Below are positions 25,774-34,398 of a stretch of 60,769 nucleotides of DNA, in pieces (position 1 is the stretch's first letter; the number at the start of each line of letters is the position of its first letter). The DNA lies in assembly GCA_964479595.1 (NCBI GenBank), contig CAYZMU010000005.1, positions 1 through 60,769 on the forward strand. The letters are read 5' to 3'. Source of the DNA: Firm-04 sp964479595. Lineage in GTDB: Bacteria; Bacillota; Clostridia; Oscillospirales; Ruminococcaceae. A model generated the notes under the pieces. That model was given only the letters and a program-made list of their open reading frames with translations, searched no databases and was not told the DNA's origin. A program made the translations under genes and the position numbers.

Positions 25774-26940
25774 TTACGTTTCCAGTACCTCGCGCAGAAT
25801 CGCGAGCCCTTCGTCCATCTCCGCCTTCGTGATGGTGAGCGGCGGCAGCAGCCGCACTTTTTCCTTCGCCGTCAGCACCAGCAGCCCGTGCTCAAACGCC
25901 TTTTGCAGCACCTCGCCCGCGCTCCTGGTCCTGAGCGTCACGCCAATCATCATGCCGAGCCCCGAAAGCGACGCTATTTCGCCGATTTTGGAAAGCTCCC
26001 CGCGCAGGTACCGCGCCTTCTGATCCACTTCCTCCGGAAAGCCCTCCCTTGTCAGCACGTCAAGCACGGCGTTCGCGCCCGCGCAGACGACGGGATTGCC
26101 TCCGAACGTGGAGCCGTGCGTGCCCTTTGTCAGAACCTGCGCGCGTTCCTCGTCCGCGAGACAGGCCCCGATGGGCAGCCCTCCGCCGAGCGCCTTGGCG
26201 AGTGTCGTGACGGCGGCTTTCACACCGTAGCACTGCGCCGCGAGGAATTTTCCCGTGCGCCCGCAGCCCGTCTGCACCTCGTCAATCATCAGCAGCACGT
26301 CTCTCTCTTCACAGAGTTTCGCGACTTTGCGTACATAATCGCCGTCCAGTTCGTTGACGCCGCCCTCGCCCTGAATGAGCTCGAGCAGCACCGCGCAGAC
26401 GCTGCCGTCCATTTTGCGCTCCATATCCTCAAAATCGTCCGGCCGCGCAAAAACGAACCCCTGCGGAAACGGGTCAAAAAACCGGTGGAATTCCTCCTGC
26501 CCCGTCGCCGCGAGTGTCGCGAGCGTTCTGCCGTGAAAGCTGCCCTGCAGCGCGATGATGGTCGAGCGCCCCGCCCCGTAGCGGTCGAAGCTGTATTTTC
26601 TGGCGATTTTGATGGCGCATTCATTCGCCTCCGCCCCGGAATTGCACAGAAAAACCCTCCGAAAACCCGTGACGGCGCAGAGCCTCTCCGCAAGTTCGGA
26701 TTGCGGCGCGCTGTAGTAGTAGTTGCTCAGGTGCGCGATCTTCCGCGTCTGCGCGCAGACCGCGTCCGCCCACGCGTCCTGACAGTAGCCCAGAACATTC
26801 GTCCCGATGCCGCTGCCGAAATCGAGATAGCGCCTGCCTTCCTCGTCCTCGCACACGCAGCCCGAGCCCGAAACCGCCGCGAGCGGCAGCCTGCCGTAGG
26901 TCGGCATCAGGTATTCCTGTGCTGTTTCAATCGTGTTCAC
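25774..26940 (-). CDS. argD: Acetylornithine aminotransferase
   Basis: PLP enzyme that converts N-acetylglutamate semialdehyde to N-acetylornithine using glutamate. It has 388 aa. Class III aminotransferase features include SGAEANECAIKIARK, the SFHGRT phosphate-site segment, IDEVQTGCGRTG with the PLP-contacting Asp, and TTLAKALGGGLPIGA, whose Lys is the Schiff-base residue. The start is GTG, overlapping the argB stop as GTGA, so translation is coupled. Confidence 0.95.
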   Translation of the reverse strand: MNTIETAQEYLMPTYGRLPLAAVSGSGCVCEDEEGRRYLDFGSGIGTNVLGYCQDAWADAVCAQTRKIAHLSNYYYSAPQSELAERLCAVTGFRRVFLCNSGAEANECAIKIARKYSFDRYGAGRSTIIALQGSFHGRTLATLAATGQEEFHRFFDPFPQGFVFARPDDFEDMERKMDGSVCAVLLELIQGEGGVNELDGDYVRKVAKLCEERDVLLMIDEVQTGCGRTGKFLAAQCYGVKAAVTTLAKALGGGLPIGACLADEERAQVLTKGTHGSTFGGNPVVCAGANAVLDVLTREGFPEEVDQKARYLRGELSKIGEIASLSGLGMMIGVTLRTRSAGEVLQKAFEHGLLVLTAKEKVRLLPPLTITKAEMDEGLAILREVLET

Positions 26941-27845
26941 GCCTCGTCCTCCTTCCCGTAGACGCTCAGAAACTGTGTCCCCACGCCCTCGTTGCTGCAG
27001 ATTTCCACAAGAATCGCGTGCGGCACCCGCCCGTCGATGATGACCGCCTTCTTCACCCCGCGCCGGATGGCCTCCACGCAGCAGTCCACCTTCGGAATCA
27101 TGCCGCCGGAGAGCACGCCCTCGCGCTTGAGCCCCGGCACCTCGCTGACGCGCACGGACGGAATCAGCGTGGCGGGGTCGTTCTTGTCGCGCAGCAGCCC
27201 CGCGATATCTGTCATGAGAATCAGGTTCTCCGCGTGGAGCGCCGCCGCGACAGCCGCAGCCGCCGTGTCCGCGTTGACGTTGTAGACCTGCCCGTCCGTG
27301 CCGCAGGCGACCGTGGCGATGACGGGCACGTAGCCCTCCGAGAGCGCCATCAGAATGGGCTTGGTGTTGATTTGCGTAATTTCCCCGACAAGGCCTAAGT
27401 CGGGCTTGGATTCCTTCTTTTTCGCCAGCAGCATGGAGCCGTCCATGCCGCTTAAACCAATCGCGTGTCCGCCGTGGCTTTCGAGATGCGAGACAAGCTC
27501 CTTGTTCACTTTCCCCGCCAGCACCATGCGCACGACATCCGCCGTCTCCGCGTCCGTGTAGCGCAGCCCGTCGATAAAACGGCTCTCGATGTGCAGCCGG
27601 GAGAGCATATCGCTGATTTCGGGCCCGCCGCCGTGCACCAGCACCACGCGAATCCCGACCAGCGACAGCAGCACGATATCGCTCATGACGGCGGCTTTGA
27701 GCGACTCGTTGGTCATGGCGTTGCCGCCGTATTTGATAACGATAATCTTTTGATTATACCGCTTGATATAGGGCAGCGCGTCAATCAGCACCTGTGAGCG
27801 CACGCGCGTCGGAATCTTCTCCGGTATCTCCATCTTTTCTATCAT
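26937..27845 (-). CDS. argB: Acetylglutamate kinase
   Basis: Phosphorylates N-acetylglutamate; in many organisms it is the arginine-feedback step of the pathway. The 302-aa protein shows the amino-acid-kinase motifs KYGGNAM (substrate Lys), LVHGGGPEI, VNADTAAAAVA and LTDIAG-like ATP-site segments. An extended N-terminal helix (IPTRVRSQVLIDALPYI) is typical of the arginine-sensitive hexameric form, so feedback inhibition is likely. The ATG at 27845 has GAGGAG seven bases upstream; the longer frame would overlap argJ. Confidence 0.95.
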   Translation of the reverse strand: MIEKMEIPEKIPTRVRSQVLIDALPYIKRYNQKIIVIKYGGNAMTNESLKAAVMSDIVLLSLVGIRVVLVHGGGPEISDMLSRLHIESRFIDGLRYTDAETADVVRMVLAGKVNKELVSHLESHGGHAIGLSGMDGSMLLAKKKESKPDLGLVGEITQINTKPILMALSEGYVPVIATVACGTDGQVYNVNADTAAAAVAAALHAENLILMTDIAGLLRDKNDPATLIPSVRVSEVPGLKREGVLSGGMIPKVDCCVEAIRRGVKKAVIIDGRVPHAILVEICSNEGVGTQFLSVYGKEDEA

Positions 27846-27856
27846 CTTCGAACTCC

Positions 27857-29113
27857 TCAGCTGCGGTAGTCGCCGTTGATGCGGACGTAGTCGTACGTGA
27901 GGTCGCAGCCCCACGCCGCGGCGCTGCCCTCGCCCTCTCCGATGGAAATCAGCACCTGAATCTCGTCCTCGCTCAGGATTTCCTTCGCCTTTTCCTCCGA
28001 GAATTCCACCCCGAAACCGTCCCGTGCCACCGCGATTCTGCCCTTTTGCGACGCGATGTCCACGGAAACTTCCGAGACGTCAAAATCCGCGTCCGCGTAG
28101 CCTATCGCGCAGGCGATTCTGCCCCAGTTGCAGTCCTCGCCGAACATGGCGGTCTTGAACAGGCTCGAACTTACCACACTTTTCGCGACCGCTTCCGCGT
28201 TCCCTTCGTCCCGCGCGCCCGAAACGATACATTCAATCAGTTTCGTGGCACCCTCGCCGTCCGCCGCGCACATTCGCGCGAGATTGAGCATGACCGCGTA
28301 GAGCGCCCCGCGAAACACGGCGTAGTCGGCGTTTTCGGAGCGGATTTCGCGGTTTTCCGCACTCCCCGAGGCGAGGATACAGACCATGTCGTTGGTGGAG
28401 GTGTCCCCGTCCACGGAAACGCGGTTGAGCGTTACGCGCGTGACGTCGCTGAGCGCGATTTGCAGCATATGGGGGCTGATAGCGCAGTCGGTCGTCAGAA
28501 ACGTAAGTGTCGTCGCCATATTCGGGTGAATCATGCCGCTGCCCTTGAGCATTCCGCCTAAACGGCAGGTTTTCCCGCCCGCTTCAAAGGTCACGGCGAT
28601 TTCCTTTTCCCGCGTGTCGGTCGTCATAATCGCCCGCAGCGCCTCGCGGTTTCCGGTTTCGGAGAGACTCTCCGCGAGTTTGGGCATGGCGGCGGCGATG
28701 GGCTCAATCGGCAGCACCTGTCCTATCACCCCGGTGGAGGCGACCACGATATCGTTTTCATCAAGCGAGAGCGCCCGCGCGGCGAGTTCGCACATCTTCT
28801 CCGCCTTTTCCACGCCGTCCGCGTTGCAGGTGTTGGCGTTGACAGAATTCACAATCACGGCCCGCGCGTGTCCGTCCTCCAGATGCCGCTTTGTGACGAG
28901 CAGCGGCGCGCCCTTGACCTTGTTGCGCGTGTAGACGGCCGCGGCGGCGCATTCCCTGTCCGCCGCGATGAGGCAGAGGTCGTTCTTCTGCCCTGACCCC
29001 GGCGCGGCGCCCTCGTGCGTCAGCCCGCAGCAGACCCCGCCCGCGCGAAAACCCTTCGCGGCGCAGACCCCGCCCTCAATGATGGGATAATCCGAAAAAC
29101 TCTGCAGTTTCAT
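27857..29113 (-). CDS. argJ: Bifunctional ornithine acetyltransferase / N-acetylglutamate synthase
   Basis: Recycles the acetyl group from N-acetylornithine to glutamate and may also prime the pathway from acetyl-CoA. The 418-aa precursor self-cleaves at the conserved KGSGMIHPNMATTLTFLTTD region; the Thr after MAT is the nucleophile of the beta chain. Other family segments are STGVIGQVLP and VDGDTSTNDMV. The presence of ArgJ means the operon uses the cyclic acetyl pathway and needs no separate ArgE. It lies 17 bp after argC. Confidence 0.96.
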   Translation of the reverse strand: MKLQSFSDYPIIEGGVCAAKGFRAGGVCCGLTHEGAAPGSGQKNDLCLIAADRECAAAAVYTRNKVKGAPLLVTKRHLEDGHARAVIVNSVNANTCNADGVEKAEKMCELAARALSLDENDIVVASTGVIGQVLPIEPIAAAMPKLAESLSETGNREALRAIMTTDTREKEIAVTFEAGGKTCRLGGMLKGSGMIHPNMATTLTFLTTDCAISPHMLQIALSDVTRVTLNRVSVDGDTSTNDMVCILASGSAENREIRSENADYAVFRGALYAVMLNLARMCAADGEGATKLIECIVSGARDEGNAEAVAKSVVSSSLFKTAMFGEDCNWGRIACAIGYADADFDVSEVSVDIASQKGRIAVARDGFGVEFSEEKAKEILSEDEIQVLISIGEGEGSAAAWGCDLTYDYVRINGDYRS

Positions 29114-29129
29114 GCGTGTTCCTTTCCTT

Positions 29130-30083
29130 TTAGCCCCTAAGCCCCGTGTCCTCCGCCGCGCCCGTCATCAGATTGAGACACTGCACGGCGGCGCCGGCGG
29201 CACCCTTTCCTAAGTTGTCAAGCCGCGCCGCGAGCAGAACTCTCTCCTCCCCGCCGCAGACGAAAATTTCCATCAGGTCTCTCCCCGCGAGCGTGTTCGC
29301 GGGCAAGAACCCGTCTTCCAGCACGTCCTCTCCCCCGAGCGCGCGGACCTTCACAAACGCCTCGCCCTCGTAGTGGCTGGCGAGCGTTTCGCGGATTTGG
29401 CGCGCGTCGGGGTGCCCGGGCAGCAGGCGCGTGTGCAGCGGCACGGAAACGGTCATCCCCGCGTAGAAATCGCAGACCATGGGATTGAACACGGGCGCGA
29501 AATCGAGCCCGGCGATTTTTTGCATCTCCGGCAGGTGCTTGTGCGTCCCCGAAAGCGCGTACTGGCGCGGGCTGTCAAACGACACGGGGCGGTCCTCAGA
29601 CTCATAGCGCGCGATGGCGGCTTTCCCCGCGCCGCTGTAGCCCGAAACGGCGTGGCAGACGAGCGGGTAGTCCCTCGGCAGAACCCCCGCCTCGACCAGC
29701 GGACGGACAAGGGCCAAAAACCCCGACGCGTAGCAGCCCGGCACCGCCACACGCTTGGAAACACGGACGCGCGCGCGAAACTCCGGCGCGAGCTCAGGGA
29801 AGCCGTAGTCCCAGCCGGGCTCGACGCGGTGCGCCGTGGACGCGTCAATCAGCCGCACACGATCATTTCGGACCATGCGCACCGCCTCTCTCGCCGCGTC
29901 GTCGGGCAGGCACAGCACGGTTATCTCCGATTCGTTGATAAGCCGCCCGCGCTCCGCCGCCTCTCTGCGGCGCTCGGGGTCTATGGCGAGCAGCTCGATA
30001 TCCGCGCGGCCCTCAAGCCTTTTGGCGAGGTTTAAACCCGTCGTGCCCGACTGCCCGTCAATATACACCCTTGTAGTTTTCAT
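29130..30083 (-). CDS. argC: N-acetyl-gamma-glutamyl-phosphate reductase (short, type 2)
   Basis: NADPH-dependent reduction of N-acetylglutamyl phosphate to the semialdehyde. The 317-aa length matches the short AGPR class rather than the roughly 345-aa class. The N-terminal nucleotide site has DGQSGTTGLNL and the catalytic Cys is in VPGCYASG. HAVSGYSGAGK follows. The ATG at 30083 is preferred to the GTG at 30098. It lies inside the 3' end of the upstream 78-aa gene, overlapping it by 26 bp. Confidence 0.93.
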   Translation of the reverse strand: MKTTRVYIDGQSGTTGLNLAKRLEGRADIELLAIDPERRREAAERGRLINESEITVLCLPDDAAREAVRMVRNDRVRLIDASTAHRVEPGWDYGFPELAPEFRARVRVSKRVAVPGCYASGFLALVRPLVEAGVLPRDYPLVCHAVSGYSGAGKAAIARYESEDRPVSFDSPRQYALSGTHKHLPEMQKIAGLDFAPVFNPMVCDFYAGMTVSVPLHTRLLPGHPDARQIRETLASHYEGEAFVKVRALGGEDVLEDGFLPANTLAGRDLMEIFVCGGEERVLLAARLDNLGKGAAGAAVQCLNLMTGAAEDTGLRG

Positions 30084-30290
30084 TTCTCTCGTCCTCACGC
30101 TGTTTTTTCTCGATATGCCGCACGCGCAGGATGTTCCACAGACAAGTCCCCGCGAACACGGCGGCAGCCCAGACTTTCGCCGCCGTCATGCCCGATTCCG
30201 GGAAGCCGAAGACAAGCACCAGCTCCCCCGCAATCCAGATTGCGAACCCCGCCGCGCAGCCGATAAGAATGCTTACAAGGCACTTTTTCC

Positions 30291-30294
<4 letters not shown>
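30058..30294 (-). CDS. Small two-helix membrane protein inside the arginine operon
   Basis: A 78-aa protein with two hydrophobic segments (about 7-30 and 40-58) and a charged cytoplasmic C terminus (RHIEKKQREDERNENYK). I do not recognise a family. Its ATG overlaps the argH stop (ATGA) and its 3' end overlaps the argC start by 26 bp. Such tight packing is hard to explain unless it is translated. A role tied to arginine or ornithine metabolism or transport is only suggested by position. Confidence 0.65.
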
Positions 30295-31676
<1,382 letters not shown>

Positions 31677-31703
31677 ATCGCAGCCCCTTTCAGGAATAGC
31701 AAA

Positions 31704-31724
31704 GGGCGAACAGGTCGTTCGCCC
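31704..31724 (-). other. Intercistronic hairpin between argG and argH
   Basis: GGGCGAAC (31704-31711) and GTTCGCCC (31717-31724) pair perfectly over 8 bp with a 5-nt loop. On the minus strand it is followed by TTTG only, so it is more likely an mRNA-stability or partial-termination element than a strong terminator. Confidence 0.6.
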
Positions 31725-31754
31725 CGCTGAAATCTTATGTTCGCTCAGAGCCGC

Positions 31755-32981
31755 TCATTTGCCGCGTTTCTGGTCGAGTTTCGCCTTGACCTTGATGGGC
31801 AGCCCGAAGAGATTGATGAATCCCGCGCTGTCGCTCTGGTCATAGACATCGTCCGCGGAGAAAGTCGCGACTTCCTCGTCATAGAGCGTGTCGGGAGAGG
31901 TAATGCCCGCCGTGATGATATTGCCCTTGTAGAGCTTGAGCTTCACCGCGCCGTTGACCGTGCGCTGCGTGCTGTCCACGAAGGCGTCCAGCGCCTCGCG
32001 CAGCGGCGTGAACCACTGCCCGTTGTAGACCAGATCCGCGTACTGCTGGCTCAGCTGCTGCTTCACGCGCGCCGTCGCCTTGTCAATCGTGATGGTTTCG
32101 AGCGCCTCGTGCGCGTAGTAGAGAATCGTCCCGCCCGGGGTTTCATACACGCCGCGGCTTTTCATGCCGACCAGACGGTTCTCCACAATATCCGCGATGC
32201 CGATGCCGTTGGCACCGCCCAGTTCGTTTAGTTTTCTGACAATGTCGCTGCCCTTCATCTTCACGCCGTCCACCGCCGTCGGAATGCCCTTCTCAAAGTC
32301 AATCGTCACATAAGTCGGGGTGTCGGGCGCCTGCTCGGGCGAAACGCCCAGTTCCAGAAAACCGGGCTTGTTGTACTGCGGCTCGTTCGCGGGGTCTTCC
32401 AAATCCAGCCCCTCGTGCGAAATATGCCACAGGTTTTTATCCTTGGAGTAGTTTGTTTCCCGGGAAATCCGCAGCGGAATGCCGTGCGCCTCGGCGTAGT
32501 CTATCTCCTCGTCCCGCGATTTGATGTCCCAGACTCTCCACGGCGCGATAATCTGCATATCCGGCGCGAAAGCCTTAATCGTCAGCTCAAACCGAACCTG
32601 GTCGTTGCCCTTGCCCGTGCAGCCGTGGCAGATGGCGTCCGCGCCCTCCGCCTTGGCGATTTCGGCGATGCGCTTGGCGATAATCGGTCTGGCGAAGGAG
32701 GTGCCCAGAAGATACTTGCCCTCGTAGACCGCCCCCGCCTTCATGGTCGGGAAAATATAGTCCTCCACAAATTCGTCCGTCAGATCCTCAATATACAGCT
32801 TCGACGCGCCGGATTTGATCGCCTTTTCCTCCAGCCCGTCCAGCTCCGTTCCCTGCCCGACGTCGCCCGAAACCGCGATGACCTCGCAGCCCGGATACGT
32901 CTCCTTCAGCCACGGAATGATGATGGACGTGTCCAGCCCGCCCGAATACGCGAGCACGATCTTTTTCGGTGTGTTTTCCAA
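31755..32981 (-). CDS. argG: Argininosuccinate synthase
   Basis: ATP-dependent joining of citrulline and aspartate. The 408-aa protein begins with the PP-loop ATP pyrophosphatase motif LAYSGGLDTS. Family segments include HGCTGKGNDQVRFE (citrulline/ATP site) and the SRGVYETPGGTIL region. The start is TTG at 32981, eight bases after GGGAGG; the ORF extends further upstream, but only this start gives the usual short N terminus. First gene of the arginine operon, with its promoter at 33016-33044. Confidence 0.94.
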   Translation of the reverse strand: MENTPKKIVLAYSGGLDTSIIIPWLKETYPGCEVIAVSGDVGQGTELDGLEEKAIKSGASKLYIEDLTDEFVEDYIFPTMKAGAVYEGKYLLGTSFARPIIAKRIAEIAKAEGADAICHGCTGKGNDQVRFELTIKAFAPDMQIIAPWRVWDIKSRDEEIDYAEAHGIPLRISRETNYSKDKNLWHISHEGLDLEDPANEPQYNKPGFLELGVSPEQAPDTPTYVTIDFEKGIPTAVDGVKMKGSDIVRKLNELGGANGIGIADIVENRLVGMKSRGVYETPGGTILYYAHEALETITIDKATARVKQQLSQQYADLVYNGQWFTPLREALDAFVDSTQRTVNGAVKLKLYKGNIITAGITSPDTLYDEEVATFSADDVYDQSDSAGFINLFGLPIKVKAKLDQKRGK

Positions 32982-33015
32982 AGCAGCTGCCTCCCGTTTC
33001 CTGAAACTTTCCTCT

Positions 33016-33044
33016 ATCATACCCGATTTTCGCCCGCTTGTCAA
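33016..33044 (-). promoter_or_regulatory. Promoter of the arginine operon
   Basis: TTGACA (33039-33044) and TATGAT (33016-33021) with a 17-bp spacer on the minus strand, about 30 nt before the argG TTG. A direct repeat just upstream of the -35 may be its operator. Confidence 0.9.
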
Positions 33045-33064
33045 GCGAATTTTCGGTTTTTTTG

Positions 33065-33125
33065 CATATTTCGCGAATATTCACGTATATTATACAGTTT
33101 TCCGAAAATATTCCGTATATTATGC
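33065..33125. repeat. Two-copy AT-rich direct repeat upstream of the arg promoter (candidate operator)
   Basis: Two imperfect copies about 30-31 bp apart between the CAP-gene stop and the argG -35. Each has a GTATATTAT element (33085-33093 and 33115-33123) and a GAATATTC-like element (33075-33082 and about 33104-33113). GAATATTC with a preceding T on the minus strand resembles half of an ArgR/AhrC box, but a complete 18-bp ARG box is not present. Confidence 0.5.
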
Positions 33126-33126
33126 G

Positions 33127-34287
33127 TCAATTCCACCCCGTGAAGTAATCCTGCGTGCCGTAAATGCCGTACTGGGAATCCGCGTTGTAGGCAAAGCCTA
33201 TCCCCACATTCGTGAAATCCCCCAGCAGATTGCCGCGGTGTCCCGACTCGGAATTGTACCAGCCGTCGAGCGCCGCGAACGGGTCCGTATAGCCCGCGTC
33301 AATGTTCTCCGCGCACGAGGACCAGTCAATCCCCGCGTCGAGCAGGCGCTGCGCGGAGGTTTTTCCGTCGGGGCTCTTGTGGTCAAAATAGCCGTTCTGG
33401 GCCATATCCTCGCTGTGCGCGCGCGCGACGGAGCAGACCGTCTCATTCCAGCGCAGCCGCGAGCAGCCGTTTAACGCCCGCGCCGCGTTGAGTGCTAAGT
33501 AATTGAGCCGCGCAAATCCGGTCAGATTGGACGGGTCCTCAATATTGACCACGCGCAGCGAATAATCCGCGTCGAGAATCAGCGCCGCGTACTGCTTGCC
33601 CGACCCCTCCGAATGCTCGTCGTAATAGCGCGTGACGGCGTAGTCAAACTCGTCGTTTACCGTCAGCGAGGCGTTTTCGCAGAACGCGTAGCAGCCTAAA
33701 ATGGTGTCGTCCGAGACAATCAGAATGAGCAGATGCTCCGTATTTTCGTTGTACGTCATAAATTTCAGGTCGTAGTGTTTGTAGCGCATCATCATGGATT
33801 CCGAACAGTCCCCGGCCGTCTGTGTAAACTCCGAAACAGGCGCGCCGAGCGGTATCGTAACCGAGGCGTCAAGGATGACGTATTCCGCCTTCTGCGGCGC
33901 GGCCGTAGTTGCGGTCGTGACGGTTGTCGCGGCGGTCGTGGCGGTCGTTGTCGTCGTGGAGGCAGTCTCTGTCTCATAGACAGGGTCGGGCAGCGGATAG
34001 CCTTCCGGGTCGGAGAGATTGCGCATCAGCATCAGAATATCCAAATTCCCGACTTCCCCGTCCCCGTCGATATCCGCGTTGTCAAAGCTGAAGGTCATGT
34101 TATCGGGCACGTCGTCCTCCGCTGTCACACGCGCGGTGACAATCGCGTCCTGAATCGTAATCTTCCCGTCCTCGTTCGCGTCGCCCGGGAACCAAAGCAG
34201 ATTCGCCGCGCGGGCGGATATCGGGACGGCGCCCGCGCAGAGTACCGCCGCGAGCCCGAGAGCGGCAAGCCGAAATCGCTGTTTCAT
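33127..34287 (-). CDS. Secreted dockerin-CAP (SCP-like) protein
   Basis: A 386-aa secreted protein. A signal peptide (1-27) leads to an N-terminal type I dockerin with two EF-hand-like calcium loops, GDANEDGKITIQD (35-47) and DIDGDGEVGNLD (72-83). A Thr-rich linker (about 110-130) and a CAP-associated domain (about 135-255) follow. A C-terminal CAP/SCP domain (about 262-386) has His291, AENI (326-329) and SGHRGNLL (348-355). Dockerins dock to scaffoldin cohesins, so the CAP domain may be attached to a cellulosome-like or surface scaffold. The ATG at 34287 is preferred to the GTG at 34296, with AAAGGGG as ribosome site. The ligand of the CAP domain is unknown. Confidence 0.88.
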   Translation of the reverse strand: MKQRFRLAALGLAAVLCAGAVPISARAANLLWFPGDANEDGKITIQDAIVTARVTAEDDVPDNMTFSFDNADIDGDGEVGNLDILMLMRNLSDPEGYPLPDPVYETETASTTTTTATTAATTVTTATTAAPQKAEYVILDASVTIPLGAPVSEFTQTAGDCSESMMMRYKHYDLKFMTYNENTEHLLILIVSDDTILGCYAFCENASLTVNDEFDYAVTRYYDEHSEGSGKQYAALILDADYSLRVVNIEDPSNLTGFARLNYLALNAARALNGCSRLRWNETVCSVARAHSEDMAQNGYFDHKSPDGKTSAQRLLDAGIDWSSCAENIDAGYTDPFAALDGWYNSESGHRGNLLGDFTNVGIGFAYNADSQYGIYGTQDYFTGWN

Positions 34288-34322
34288 GTGGAACACCCCT
34301 TTGCACGCGTTACCCCAGTGTG

Positions 34323-34340
34323 GTCTGCGAATTGGCAGAC
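34323..34340 (-). other. 5' UTR hairpin of the dockerin-CAP gene
   Basis: GTCTGC and GCAGAC pair perfectly around a 6-nt loop, just downstream of the predicted transcription start and about 35 nt before the ATG. It may protect the mRNA 5' end; no known riboswitch was recognised. Confidence 0.55.
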
Positions 34341-34353
34341 TCTCCTAATTTGA

Positions 34354-34382
34354 ATGATACCACAAAATCCCGCTTTTGTCAA
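34354..34382 (-). promoter_or_regulatory. Promoter of the dockerin-CAP gene
   Basis: TTGACA (34377-34382), 17-bp spacer, TATCAT (34354-34359) on the minus strand. It lies immediately after the ABC permease stop codon at 34399. Confidence 0.88.
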
Positions 34383-34398
34383 GCATTTTCTAAAGTTT

